This document shows positions 1 to 9,280 of a stretch of DNA of 64,000 nt, piece after piece (the stretch's first letter is position 1; every line of letters starts with the position of its first letter). The notes under the pieces are model-generated. The model ran no database searches. It was not told the origin of the DNA and saw nothing but the letters and a program-made list of their open reading frames with translations. A program made the position numbers and the translations under genes. The DNA lies in the NCBI GenBank assembly GCA_023663345.1, contig JAMPHR010000003.1, positions 196,786 to 260,785 of the forward strand, read 5' to 3'. The DNA comes from Paenibacillus sp. Its GTDB lineage: Bacteria; Bacteroidota; Bacteroidia; Bacteroidales; Muribaculaceae.

Positions 1-403
1 CTGCTTTTACACGTGCTTTGTCACGGTCACTGCCGGTGGCAGCGTCAATCTTGTTAATGATGATATTGTAGTTGTTGATGTTCTTATAGATGGAGGTGTA
101 CCTGTCATCGTTATAACACAGGCGGTGACGGTCTACGCTTTCATCATAAGTAAGGTAGGCAGGAGCAAGAGTCTCGGTGTTTTTCAACTGGTTCTTTACA
201 GTCGTAGTGCCTCGGCCGTAAGATTCGTTGACCACAATGCTGAGATCGGCATACGGATAGGTGGAGACATAGGGTGCGTTAAGGAGATACTCGAGTTCCT
301 GAACTGTACCCAATACCGATTGTCCACGTGGAACAAGATCGGTGTCACATGCTGAAAGTATTAGTAATGATACTGTGAATAAAATGTATTTTGAAATCTT
401 CAT
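1..403 (-). CDS. SusD/RagB-family outer-membrane lipoprotein (5' part only)
   Basis: This is the N-terminal 134 codons of a gene whose 3' end lies outside the window. The ATG at 403 opens a lipoprotein signal peptide (MKISKYILFTVSLLILSAC) with the lipidated Cys at residue 19, followed by a SusD-like start (CDTDLVPRGQSVLGTVQELE). SusD-family proteins sit on the outer face of the outer membrane and bind substrate over their SusC partner. The gene begins 12 bp after the SusC-type receptor gene on the same strand, which is the usual SusC-SusD order. The substrate cannot be told from this fragment. The family call rests on the lipobox, the N-terminal pattern and the position. Confidence 0.8.
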   Translation of the reverse strand, partial: MKISKYILFTVSLLILSACDTDLVPRGQSVLGTVQELEYLLNAPYVSTYPYADLSIVVNESYGRGTTTVKNQLKNTETLAPAYLTYDESVDRHRLCYNDDRYTSIYKNINNYNIIINKIDAATGSDRDKARVKA

Positions 404-415
404 GGATGTATCTTT

Positions 416-3400
416 TTAGAAGTTTACGAGAAGGGCTACGGTATAACTTTTCGGATCACGATAGCTGAGGGCGCCCATTGACGATACCACTTCTGGGTCG
501 AGTCCGGCATTATTACGTGTCAGTGTGCATATATTATTAGCTTGGAAACGCAGACGGAGCTGCTGCATACACAAGGAGCGGCATATGTTGGCGGGGAATG
601 AATAGGAGATGACTATGTTGCGGAGCTTCGCATAGTCGGCCTTTGCTATATTGGTATTACTGTAACGGGCCTCATCACTTGACATGTGGGTGTTGTACAT
701 CATGTATCCGTTGCCCGGAAATTGTGCTTTTTCTGACTCTGACATATTCCACCATGCAAGTTTCTCGTTGGTAGCGCTGTTGCCATAGTTAAATCCTGAA
801 GAGTAATTCCAATAAGAGGTGTACGGGCGCATGTAATGGCCGGCATACCATACGAGCATGGCGCTGAATGTTAATCCCTTCCATGTGATGGTGGGCGAGA
901 AGCTTCCGCTCCACTTGGGATCGCGGGCTCCGGAGAACACTACGTCCTCAGGCGCGAAGTCGGAATTATAGTAGAGACGGTTATCGAGTGTGGACCCGTC
1001 GGCTTTCTGCCATACTATCTGCTGATAGCCGTCGGCATCGGTCTCTATATGGTCAAATACGAATGAGTACAGCGAGTTGATGGGATCTCCTTCATGATAA
1101 GATGATAGCGCGCTGTAACCGCTTGTGGGTTTATAGTTTATCTTTGTTATACGGTTTTTATTGTAAGCGATTGAGAATGCGATATTGATGTTGGGAATAT
1201 TGCTGTCGGCACCACGTAGCACATCGGCATTAAGCTGTAGCTCTACGCCACGGTTTTGAGTGTCGGCGTTGTTATTGTACATAGAGCTGAAGCCGGTGGA
1301 AGGATCGACATCAATGAGACAGAGTACATCGGAACTTTTCTTGTTGTAAATATCAAGAGAGCCGTTCAAGCGGTACTGGAATAGTGCAAAATCGAGACCG
1401 AGATTGAATGTCTTTGTCTTCTCCCATCTCAGTTGATCGTTAGGAGGAATGGTTACGGAGGCATATTTGTCGCCCGACATTGTGTTGGTGCCTATTTTCG
1501 CTGTCAGATAAGATGAATAGCCGGTGTTGATATTGCCGGTAACACCATAGCTTGCACGAGGTTTTAGAAGGTTGATGAAGGCCAGATCTGACATGAATGA
1601 TTCATTATGAATGTTCCAGCTCGCACCGATTGACCAAAGAGGGCGACGACGGAACTTTTTGTCGGCACCAAAGAGGTCACATTCGTCGACACGGTAGCTG
1701 GCTGAGAGTGCATAGCGTCGATCGTAGGTGTAGTGGGCTGTGGCATAGTAGGATTGATAGCGGTGCTTGACATAAGAGTTTGTTCCGGCCTCGGAGGTGC
1801 TGTAGCCATCGTAAGCCGAATACAATCGGCCTAAATCAGTCGATTCGGCCTGATAAATGTCATACATGTTGAGCTTGGAGTTCCCGCTTGTGAGTGTCTG
1901 CGGATCGTAGCCAAACAGTGTGCCAGACTGAGATTTGGAGAATGTCTGGCGGTACTCGTATCCGATGAGTAAGTCCACGTCGTGGCGGTCAAAGAATCTC
2001 TTGGCATAATTAGCCTGAAAACGCAAGGTGTAATAGTTGGCTTCGGCTGACGAAGTCGTGAGCTTGCCTCCCTCAGGCATCAGGTGTTTGCCATTATATG
2101 TATAGAGGTTGTAGATGTGCCGCATGTTATATGACTCGCCAAGCATCTCTTTTTCAGACCGGCTCGATATATCTTCGTATTGTCCCATCGCGGAGAGTTT
2201 CAGTCCTGATAACGGATAAAGATTGATGTGGACGTATGAACGAGTATAAGTTTCACGAGATTTGCGGTAATTCATATTCAATTCATCCAGAGGTACAAAT
2301 CCCTCATCCTTTAGTCCGAGTGACGGATTGCTCAATGATGGTTCATCGAGATATACCGCTGCTTGCAGGCGAGCCGGTGAGCCGTCGGGGTTACGCATAC
2401 TCAAGTAAGCCGGAAAGCTCGTGGGATCGATGTAGTCGATCAGTCCAGCTGCGTGTTCTTTAGAACGTATATTTTTGATAGTGACCCCAAAGTTCATGTC
2501 GAGCCACTTGGTAGCGGTGAGATCTCCTACATATGATAGGAGGAGGTTGTTGTTGAATTGTTTTTTCTGAGTGGTGTTGTCTCCATGCCAGTTTACGGTG
2601 AGATTGTTGCTGAGATATTTGCCACGGTTGCGAACGGTGAGGTTGTAGGTCTGTTGTAGACGTGTGTGTTCCATCTCGTCCTGCCATTCTTTGCGGTAAT
2701 TGTTCTGAGCCCATATCGCACGTTGGCTGTTGTAGTCGGCATCGGATATCTGCCCGAAATGTCGTTGCATCATCAACCTGTTAAGGGGGTTCCACAGATT
2801 ACCACGACGTCCATACTGATATTCCACTTCTTCAGCGACATCAGGTCTTGCCATCATCCACTCGAAGTTTTTCTCCTCAAGCTCTATGAGTCCGGCTCCA
2901 TCGAGCAGGTGGGTATCGTCGTAGTTATGCTTGTTGACGAAAGTCCAGTCGGTGTTGAGGCTCACCTGTAGTTTTTCGGTGGCGGCACGCTTGGTGGTAA
3001 CCACAATGATACCGTTGGATGCGCGAGCTCCGTAGACGGCCGCGGCAGCTGCGTCCTTAAGGATTGTGATTTTGTCGATTTCGTAAGAGTTGATATCGTC
3101 GAGGGTTCCTGAAATGGGCAGACCGTCAACCACTATGAGTGGCGAACGTGAGGCATTGAGAGTGCCTACGCCACGAATCTGTATATCCTCATTGCCACGG
3201 CTCACGAGGCCTGCTACCTTACCCTCGAGATTTTCTTTAATAGAGTAGAGTGTGCGGGAGTCGATATCCTTGCTTGTGACTACCTGATATGCACCTGTAG
3301 CACTTTCTTTCTTGATATTTTGGTAACCGGTCACGACTATTTCGCTCATCAGTTGCTGGTCGTTTTCAAGGACAACGGTAAATTTGCGGTCGGAACCTAC

Positions 3401-3946
3401 CATTATTTCTTGAGGTTTTTTTCCGATCATGGAGATCAGAAGTACGGCATGGTTGTCGGGGACTTTGAGGGTGAAATTGCCATCAAGATCGGTAGCGCAA
3501 CCCTGTTGTGTAGACATGATCATGACAGTTGCGCCGGTGAGGGGTTCGCCATCGGTATCGGACACATTGCCTGTCACGGTGATAGGTTCAGATTTCACAG
3601 CAGATGCGGGTTTTATCACTATGACGTTTCTTTCGATGCTGTAGGAGAGTCCAGTGCCAGAAAGCACTTTGGCAAGTGCTTCATCAAGAGACACGTCTTT
3701 CAATGAAATGGTTTTGGAGCCTTTGCCCTTGATCTCCTCATGGTTGAACAGAAATTTGTAGGATGGATTCTCCTTCCGCATTTTCTGTATTATCGACTCA
3801 ACTTTCATGTCCTTCACGTCAAGCGATACCGACGGTGACGCTGCGTGTACATACATCGCAGAGAATGTTAAGATCAGTGCCGTGACGGCTCCTTTCATCC
3901 AATTCCGCAACGATAGTAGATGTGCAGATTTAATAAATGTAAGCAT
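416..3946 (-). CDS. SusC/RagA-type TonB-dependent receptor with N-terminal STN signalling domain
   Basis: 1176 residues. A signal peptide ends near residue 35 (YVHA); a second possible start is Met17. After it come an STN domain (about 41-114, including SLKDVSLDEALAKVLSGTGL), a carboxypeptidase-regulatory-like beta domain (about 120-190), a plug (about 205-330, with IQIRGVGTLNASRSPLIVVDG and YGARASNGIIVVTTK) and a 22-strand barrel ending in ALLVNF. It should import a glycan or other large ligand through the outer membrane using TonB energy. The STN domain is the part that contacts a FecR-type anti-sigma factor, and such a gene lies just upstream (3986-5227) behind an ECF sigma gene, so this is a self-signalling receptor. 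SusD follows directly. Confidence 0.95.
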   Translation of the reverse strand: MLTFIKSAHLLSLRNWMKGAVTALILTFSAMYVHAASPSVSLDVKDMKVESIIQKMRKENPSYKFLFNHEEIKGKGSKTISLKDVSLDEALAKVLSGTGLSYSIERNVIVIKPASAVKSEPITVTGNVSDTDGEPLTGATVMIMSTQQGCATDLDGNFTLKVPDNHAVLLISMIGKKPQEIMVGSDRKFTVVLENDQQLMSEIVVTGYQNIKKESATGAYQVVTSKDIDSRTLYSIKENLEGKVAGLVSRGNEDIQIRGVGTLNASRSPLIVVDGLPISGTLDDINSYEIDKITILKDAAAAAVYGARASNGIIVVTTKRAATEKLQVSLNTDWTFVNKHNYDDTHLLDGAGLIELEEKNFEWMMARPDVAEEVEYQYGRRGNLWNPLNRLMMQRHFGQISDADYNSQRAIWAQNNYRKEWQDEMEHTRLQQTYNLTVRNRGKYLSNNLTVNWHGDNTTQKKQFNNNLLLSYVGDLTATKWLDMNFGVTIKNIRSKEHAAGLIDYIDPTSFPAYLSMRNPDGSPARLQAAVYLDEPSLSNPSLGLKDEGFVPLDELNMNYRKSRETYTRSYVHINLYPLSGLKLSAMGQYEDISSRSEKEMLGESYNMRHIYNLYTYNGKHLMPEGGKLTTSSAEANYYTLRFQANYAKRFFDRHDVDLLIGYEYRQTFSKSQSGTLFGYDPQTLTSGNSKLNMYDIYQAESTDLGRLYSAYDGYSTSEAGTNSYVKHRYQSYYATAHYTYDRRYALSASYRVDECDLFGADKKFRRRPLWSIGASWNIHNESFMSDLAFINLLKPRASYGVTGNINTGYSSYLTAKIGTNTMSGDKYASVTIPPNDQLRWEKTKTFNLGLDFALFQYRLNGSLDIYNKKSSDVLCLIDVDPSTGFSSMYNNNADTQNRGVELQLNADVLRGADSNIPNINIAFSIAYNKNRITKINYKPTSGYSALSSYHEGDPINSLYSFVFDHIETDADGYQQIVWQKADGSTLDNRLYYNSDFAPEDVVFSGARDPKWSGSFSPTITWKGLTFSAMLVWYAGHYMRPYTSYWNYSSGFNYGNSATNEKLAWWNMSESEKAQFPGNGYMMYNTHMSSDEARYSNTNIAKADYAKLRNIVISYSFPANICRSLCMQQLRLRFQANNICTLTRNNAGLDPEVVSSMGALSYRDPKSYTVALLVNF

Positions 3947-3985
3947 AGGTTGTGAATAATGATTGATAGATGTGTTATATTGGTG

Positions 3986-5227
3986 TCAATGATCGGAGGT
4001 TTTGCGCGATACTGTTACCGTGGTGCCGTGTATGTCAAAGGAGACATCGGTAGTCATGCCTATGAGCGATAGTATGTCGGAGAAGTCGGCGTAACGTTCG
4101 AGATCACCAGTGAAATGCAGGTGGCGTAGGTCGGGATCGGAATAGATGAAATCGACATCATACCAATCGGAGAGCTGGTTGAGTATCTGATATAGCGAAC
4201 GATGCTCGAAGATGAATTTTCCTGTGTGCCATGAGCAATATACCGCAGGATCAATATTCAGGATTTTGACTTCGGGGTTTCCGTCCGTAATGCGGGCTTG
4301 CTGTCCGGGAGAGAGCATGACGGATTGTCCGTTGTGCTCAAATCCTATACTGCCATTTGCAAGCGTGGTCTCGCTCACCTGTTCGGATGGGTAACAGCGT
4401 ATATTGAATTCAGTGCCGTAGACGGTGATTTCGGCGTGGCTTGTGATCACTTTGAAGCGTCGGGCGGAATCCTTGGCAACCTCGAAATAAGCCTCTCCTT
4501 CGAGATATACTATACGCTCGCTGTAATCGAAATGCTCTGGGAAGCGGAGCGATGTCTTGGCATTGAGCCAGATGCGTGTACCGTCTCCGAGAGTCAGGTT
4601 ATATTCACCGCCACGTGGTATTATGAGTGTGTTGTAGCGTGGTGTTACCGAGGATATGAGTGTATGGGTGGCCTCATTGACAGTGATATTCCCGTTGGAT
4701 ACGGATATTGAGTTGCCGTTAGCGTCGTTCTGTATATCTGCTTCGGAAGTATTATCGAGGTTGACGTTTTCTCCGCTTGCAAGTATAAGACGGGCTTGTT
4801 GCTTGCCTGGCAGGATAGGAATTGAGTCTATACTGGTAGCATAAGAATCGGCGATTATTGATTCTGTGTCACTCGAAGTGTGGAGGATATATATGAATAA
4901 AGAGATGGTTATTATCAGTGAGACGGATGCAGCAGCCAATAGTTTTATAATAGGTGAGTAGTGCGAACGTGCAGAGGCTGTTTCAGTTGGCTGGATACCT
5001 GAACGCGAGATAATATCGGAAGATAGTAGGCTGAAATCGTTATGTGGCCTGGTTGTTGGATTGTGCCATTGGCGATAGGCCCGGTGGAAATATTCGCGAT
5101 GAGATGGAGCGGCTTCGATCCATGCTATGAAGAGTTGCTCCTCAGCAGGGGTGAGGGGCTTGGAATGGATTTTCATGAGCAGGATGTTCCAATCTATCTC
5201 ATGCTTGTGATCGGTGATTTTTTCCAT
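3986..5227 (-). CDS. FecR-family anti-sigma factor
   Basis: About 413 residues from the ATG at 5227 (MEKITDHKHEID); an in-frame ATG at 5260 and a TTG further upstream are less convincing. A cytoplasmic N-terminal region with a short helical domain (LTPAEEQLFIAWIEAAPSHR) precedes one membrane segment (LLAAASVSLIITISLFIYIL), then the periplasmic FecR domain (IIPRGGEYNLTLGDGTRIWL, LEGEAYFEVAKD) and a C-terminal STN-like DUF4974 domain. Family role: it holds the ECF sigma factor until the receptor's STN domain signals that ligand is bound. Its position between the sigma gene (94 bp upstream) and the SusC gene (39 bp downstream) fits this exactly. Confidence 0.92.
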   Translation of the reverse strand: MEKITDHKHEIDWNILLMKIHSKPLTPAEEQLFIAWIEAAPSHREYFHRAYRQWHNPTTRPHNDFSLLSSDIISRSGIQPTETASARSHYSPIIKLLAAASVSLIITISLFIYILHTSSDTESIIADSYATSIDSIPILPGKQQARLILASGENVNLDNTSEADIQNDANGNSISVSNGNITVNEATHTLISSVTPRYNTLIIPRGGEYNLTLGDGTRIWLNAKTSLRFPEHFDYSERIVYLEGEAYFEVAKDSARRFKVITSHAEITVYGTEFNIRCYPSEQVSETTLANGSIGFEHNGQSVMLSPGQQARITDGNPEVKILNIDPAVYCSWHTGKFIFEHRSLYQILNQLSDWYDVDFIYSDPDLRHLHFTGDLERYADFSDILSLIGMTTDVSFDIHGTTVTVSRKTSDH

Positions 5228-5320
5228 AGGAAATGCGTGCAATGATGGTCGCTTTGCCATATATACACGCAATTTCGCAAAACGGGGGACAAAAAAGTAT
5301 AAATTTTTGCCAAAAAAATG

Positions 5321-5878
5321 TCAGCAGATGAAAATAATCATCAACATTTGTCCGCGCAAAAATCGCAGAGCTCTCTTGAGGTGGGTCTTTACGGTAGATT
5401 CGGCGATACCGAGTTCTTTGGCGATCTCGGCATTCTTTTTCCCTTCTACAATGTGGGCCATGAGTATTTCGTAACTTCGTGACGGAAGATTACGAAGTGC
5501 TGAGTCAAGTTTAAGCCTGATTTCAAGGGGGATGGTTGAATTGTCGGAATGGAGGTTTTGGAAAAAAGTAGCTTCGATGAGTTTCTCGCGGTTGGAATCC
5601 ACTATGTCAAGATGTCTCAGATAATTGCCACAGAGGTTGTGGACTATGGATGTGAGATAAGAGCTGACATTGCTGTCGGGTTTTAGACTCTCAATGTTGA
5701 TCCAGAGTTGTAGGAATGCCGACTGAACGATGTCGCGAGCTTCCTCCCAATCATAGACGTAGCGGAATGCGTAGAGTTGCAATGGGTCAAACAGCTCGAC
5801 GTAGAGCAGGTGCAAAGCCTGTCCGTCGCGCCGGCGGAGCCTGGTGGTCAAATTGAGTAGTTCTTCCCGAGATAACAT
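5321..5878 (-). CDS. ECF-type RNA polymerase sigma factor
   Basis: 185 residues with region 2 (about 22-90: LLYVELFDPLQLYAFRYVYD, EEARDIVQSAFLQLW) and region 4 (about 125-178: KLDSALRNLPSRSYEILMAH, then the helix-turn-helix NAEIAKELGIAESTVKTHLK). The C-terminal tail (LMIIFIC) is hydrophobic. It belongs to the sigma class paired with FecR and SusC genes in Bacteroidota and should drive transcription of the downstream receptor operon when the anti-sigma factor releases it. A Bacteroidota -7 element (TAAATTTG, minus strand, 5900-5907) lies just upstream of the ATG. Confidence 0.93.
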   Translation of the reverse strand: MLSREELLNLTTRLRRRDGQALHLLYVELFDPLQLYAFRYVYDWEEARDIVQSAFLQLWINIESLKPDSNVSSYLTSIVHNLCGNYLRHLDIVDSNREKLIEATFFQNLHSDNSTIPLEIRLKLDSALRNLPSRSYEILMAHIVEGKKNAEIAKELGIAESTVKTHLKRALRFLRGQMLMIIFIC

Positions 5879-5899
5879 TTATACTGATTCAATAGATTG

Positions 5900-5907
5900 C
5901 AAATTTA
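5900..5907 (-). promoter_or_regulatory. -7 promoter element of the sigma-factor operon
   Basis: Minus strand reads TAAATTTG, matching TAnnTTTG, 22 bp before the sigma gene ATG. No TTTG is seen at the -33 spacing, so only half of the promoter is supported. Confidence 0.45.
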
Positions 5908-5910
5908 TAT

Positions 5911-5950
5911 AAAAAAGCCGAAATAATTATTCTTGGTAATTATTTTCGGC
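5911..5950 (-). terminator. Intrinsic terminator of the adenylation-domain gene
   Basis: On the minus strand GCCGAAAATAATTA pairs with TAATTATTTCGGC around a short loop and is followed by TTTTTT (5916-5911). It lies 56 bp after the stop of the gene ending at 6007 and before the sigma operon, so it separates the two transcripts. Confidence 0.85.
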
Positions 5951-6006
5951 TGTAAAATGAGACAGACTTCCTATCGACTGTCCTATATGAGTTTTCAGAT
6001 GAGTAT

Positions 6007-7491
6007 TTATCCTGCGGCGGAGTCCTTGAGGACCACGGGGAGGGCGAGGGTGTTGACCTGGCCTGAGGCCGTTACGGGGAGCTGTTTCAGCAATACGAAA
6101 AATTCAGGGATCATATAGGCCGGCAGGTACTGGGCCAGACGGTTTTTCACCCACGAGAGACTGAATGTGCGGGTCGACGGTACCACGTAGCCTACGAGAT
6201 AGGCCGAGCCCTTTTCATCCTGATAGTGTACCACGGCACAATCGCTTACCTCGCCTGTGGCGAGAAGTGCGCGTTCCACCTCGCCGGTGACCACTCGCTT
6301 GCCCAGGATGTTGACTTCCGATTCCTTGCGGCGTATGTAGCGGATGTTTCCGTCGTTGAGGCGCATACCTACGTCGCCCGTGCGGACTATGCGGGTGCCG
6401 TCAGCCAGCATGGCGATCGATGCGAGTTGCTCGGCGCGGTGGTCGCCTGTGAATGAGTCGGCCACACCGGTGCCTCCTATGCATATCTCACCCTCCTGGC
6501 CGTCGGCCACGGGGTTGAGGTCATTGTCGAGGAGCATCAGTTCCACTCCTTCGAGCGGACGGCCTATGGGGTAGTGTCCCGACGGAAGAGCGTAGCCGTT
6601 GTTGCAGCAGTAGCATGTGGCCAGCGCTGTGGTCTCGGCCGGACCGTAGGTATTGTAGACGGTCACCTGCTCGAGTAGATGTCCTATCGATGCAGGATTG
6701 AGCTGGTCGCCTCCGCTTATGAGCATACGCAGGGTCATGGGGAGCGACTTGAAATGGTTGAGCTCCTGGAGCAGATAGGGGAATCCGCTGATGATGGACA
6801 CGTATTGCTCGTCGGCAAACCTGATGAGTGCCTGAGGGTCGTTGCGGGTCTCGGTAGAAGGGATTACGAGCATGGCTCCGTTGAGAAGGGTGCCGAATAC
6901 CTCTTCGATGAATATATTCACGATGCTTGCCGAGTATTGCAGGAGAACATCGTCGGTGGAGATGTTGAACGTGTCGCGGAAGCGGTCGGCGAGCGCCACT
7001 ACCTGACGGTTGCCCACCATCACGCCTATGGGATAGCCCGACATGCTCGAGCTGTACATGATATAGGCAGGTCTGTCGGCCTTGCAACGGTCGGGCAGGG
7101 GGTGGAGTGATGGATCCACGTTGATGACCGGTCCCACGATGAAGAGGCGGAATTCCTTGAGACGGGAAGCGTATTTTTCCTGAGTTACCACGAAGTCTAC
7201 GCCACACTCGGTGAGGAAGCGTGTCATGCGCTCGGGAGGAAAGTCGGGTTCTACAGGCACGAATGCCGCGCCGGCTTTGATGATAGCGAGTATAGAGGCA
7301 ATCATCTCCACACTGTGGTCCATCACCACACCTACGCGTGCGGGGATAAACGAGGGGAAGCGTGATATGAGTGTATCGACCAGGCGGTCAAGTCCGGAAT
7401 AGTTGACGCATGAACGCTCGTCGATGATTGCGGGATGGTCGGGATCAGCGTTGACCATCATTTTGAAGCGTGAGTAAATCGTCGGTTCCAT
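6007..7491 (-). CDS. Stand-alone NRPS-type adenylation domain protein, degenerate motifs
   Basis: 494 residues covering a whole adenylation (AMP-binding) domain but no carrier or condensation domain. Recognisable core motifs: A3 at 142-157 (AYIMYSSSMSGYPIG), A5 at 280-288 (NTYGPAETT), A7 (RTGD, 370-373), A8 (ESEVNILGKRVVTGEVE). Two lysines of the family are replaced: the A3 PKG lysine is Ile155, and the A10 lysine that contacts substrate and AMP (PxTxxGKxxR) is Gln478 in LPVTASGQVN. The residues suggest weak or no adenylation, or an altered reaction. The upstream neighbour on the same strand is the ATPase-DUF4435 gene, 144 bp away. No carrier-protein gene is nearby, so the substrate and the acceptor are unknown. 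Confidence 0.85.
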   Translation of the reverse strand: MEPTIYSRFKMMVNADPDHPAIIDERSCVNYSGLDRLVDTLISRFPSFIPARVGVVMDHSVEMIASILAIIKAGAAFVPVEPDFPPERMTRFLTECGVDFVVTQEKYASRLKEFRLFIVGPVINVDPSLHPLPDRCKADRPAYIMYSSSMSGYPIGVMVGNRQVVALADRFRDTFNISTDDVLLQYSASIVNIFIEEVFGTLLNGAMLVIPSTETRNDPQALIRFADEQYVSIISGFPYLLQELNHFKSLPMTLRMLISGGDQLNPASIGHLLEQVTVYNTYGPAETTALATCYCCNNGYALPSGHYPIGRPLEGVELMLLDNDLNPVADGQEGEICIGGTGVADSFTGDHRAEQLASIAMLADGTRIVRTGDVGMRLNDGNIRYIRRKESEVNILGKRVVTGEVERALLATGEVSDCAVVHYQDEKGSAYLVGYVVPSTRTFSLSWVKNRLAQYLPAYMIPEFFVLLKQLPVTASGQVNTLALPVVLKDSAAG

Positions 7492-7635
7492 AATGTTACA
7501 TCCTTGAAGTTATACCTTAATAACGCTCGGAGGTAACGGTGGTTGACCGGATTTTAGTTAAAAATCGAGTAAATTATAAAGAATTTTTATCTCCTATTGT
7601 AATAAAAATGAAATACTTATGTTACAAAATTGTAA

Positions 7636-9219
7636 TCATTGCGGATCGCTCGCCCTGTCGGAGAGGTTGAAGGTGGCGCGTATGGCCGAGCGTATCTCGT
7701 CGGCCCCGCGGCGGTTGTATGTGAGGATGTTTATGATGGTGCTGATATAGGTGTCCTTGTCATCGCGACGCATACCCACATGGCGTGCCACGTGGCTCTC
7801 GGAGAGCATGGTCTTGCGGTTGTACACTCTCAGGATGGAGGCGTAGTCTTTCTCGTGGAGGTAGCGGCGGAATGTGCGGCACAGGCTCTCGTAGGTGGCG
7901 CGTGGATTGAGCTCGCGCGATAGGTCGGCGATGTGGCTTTCGAGCTGGCCTATGTTGGCAAAGCGGCCGTCGATGCGGTGCTCCACCCCTTTCTTCATGC
8001 GGTGGCGGGTGTGTTGCAGGGCCTGCTGGCGCAGATCCGACTCGAACAGGTGGAGGATATTGGTTCTGACCTTGGAGAAAGCCTCGTCGGGGTTGCGGTG
8101 GTTGAGCCTGGCCATGGTGCGTATCACCGGTTCGAGCATGAATATGTTTTCGATCTCGGCCACTTCGGGGACGTAGACCTGCTTCTTGCGCAGGTAGCTC
8201 ACCTCGCCCTCGTCGCGGCGGTCGCGGTCAACTATGCCGAATGCGTCGAGGTCGTGGAAAGCCTTGAGCGAGTTGAATGTGCGGGTCGACTCGATGACAC
8301 GGTCACAACCGCCGAGCGATTTCACGGTGTAGTCGTTGAATATCACGGGATAGAGCTTGGCATCGATAGAGTTCACGCCGTCCCCCTCGATGAATAGCAC
8401 CGGTTTGCGTGCGCCGAGAATGGCGAGATACACCTCGTCGCTGATGCCGTCGGGGCCGGTGAGGAAGTCATAATCCCATACCCCCTGGGCCGGGTCGCAG
8501 TCCTTGACCCAGATGGTGCATCCCTCGCCACGAGAGGAGGCGAACTGCAGGTCGTGGGTCACGTAGATGAATGTGCAGTCGGGACGGCTGTCCTCGATGC
8601 TGTTCCATAGCGAGGCTATGGACGACGGGTGGAGGAACATCCCCGGGGAGTCAACGATGATCACCGAGTCGCGCGGGGCAAAGGATACCGCTCCAAGGTA
8701 GTAGAGGACGGTTTTCTCGCCGTCAGACAGGCGCGAGGGGGAGTAGGTGTCGCTGGTGATGTCGCGGCTGAAGAGCATACGGCCACTCTCGATGAGCACG
8801 CGGTTGCCGGGAAACACCTTCTGCCACTGTTGCATCACGTGGTCGAGTCGGGTGGTGTGGGGGGGACACTCGTTGCCTGAGTATTTTTGTTCGATGAGGC
8901 TGAGCATCTCCTCGTTGACAAGCAGACCTATGGTGCGCTCGAATTGTCCGGCCAGGTCGGGGCGCAGCAGCGATGCTCCCGCTACCGACTGGTTGTAGAG
9001 CGAGTCGATGGAGCAGGGCGAGGTGTCGTCGATGCCCTTGGTGTATAGGGCTTTCAGGGCTGATAGCCTGAACGCCTTGTCGCCTAAGTCGGCCGCGAGT
9101 CTGTTAGCAAAGCGTGTCTTGCCCGAGCCGTTGGCTCCGATTATCACGATGTGCCTTAGCGCTGTGGAGTCGATGGCGTAGGGCTGGGTGCCTTTGCGCG
9201 GGGGTAGGGTGATGTCCAT
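7636..9219 (-). CDS. AAA ATPase fused to a DUF4435 (TOPRIM-like) domain; PARIS-like candidate
   Basis: 527 residues. The N-terminal half is an ABC/OLD-type ATPase: Walker A GANGSGKT (28-35), signature RLSDGEKTVLYY (163-174), Walker B VIIVDSPGMF (186-195) and a switch histidine in YVTHD (His222). The usual glutamate after the Walker B aspartate is Ser191. The second half (about 270 onward) matches DUF4435: VLFIEGDG with Glu278, then GIVDRDRR with Asp331 and Asp333, then EVAEIENIF, a TOPRIM-like acidic set. In the PARIS anti-phage system the ATPase AriA and the DUF4435 nuclease AriB carry these two parts, and fused versions are known; this protein is shorter than those. An OLD-type housekeeping or other defence role remains possible. 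It follows an AraC-type regulator gene by 61 bp. Confidence 0.82.
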   Translation of the reverse strand: MDITLPPRKGTQPYAIDSTALRHIVIIGANGSGKTRFANRLAADLGDKAFRLSALKALYTKGIDDTSPCSIDSLYNQSVAGASLLRPDLAGQFERTIGLLVNEEMLSLIEQKYSGNECPPHTTRLDHVMQQWQKVFPGNRVLIESGRMLFSRDITSDTYSPSRLSDGEKTVLYYLGAVSFAPRDSVIIVDSPGMFLHPSSIASLWNSIEDSRPDCTFIYVTHDLQFASSRGEGCTIWVKDCDPAQGVWDYDFLTGPDGISDEVYLAILGARKPVLFIEGDGVNSIDAKLYPVIFNDYTVKSLGGCDRVIESTRTFNSLKAFHDLDAFGIVDRDRRDEGEVSYLRKKQVYVPEVAEIENIFMLEPVIRTMARLNHRNPDEAFSKVRTNILHLFESDLRQQALQHTRHRMKKGVEHRIDGRFANIGQLESHIADLSRELNPRATYESLCRTFRRYLHEKDYASILRVYNRKTMLSESHVARHVGMRRDDKDTYISTIINILTYNRRGADEIRSAIRATFNLSDRASDPQ

Positions 9220-9280
9220 GGCCGTTGTATGTTAGGGGGAAGGTGGGTATATATGGTTAACTTAGGAGATGAGGTGGTTG

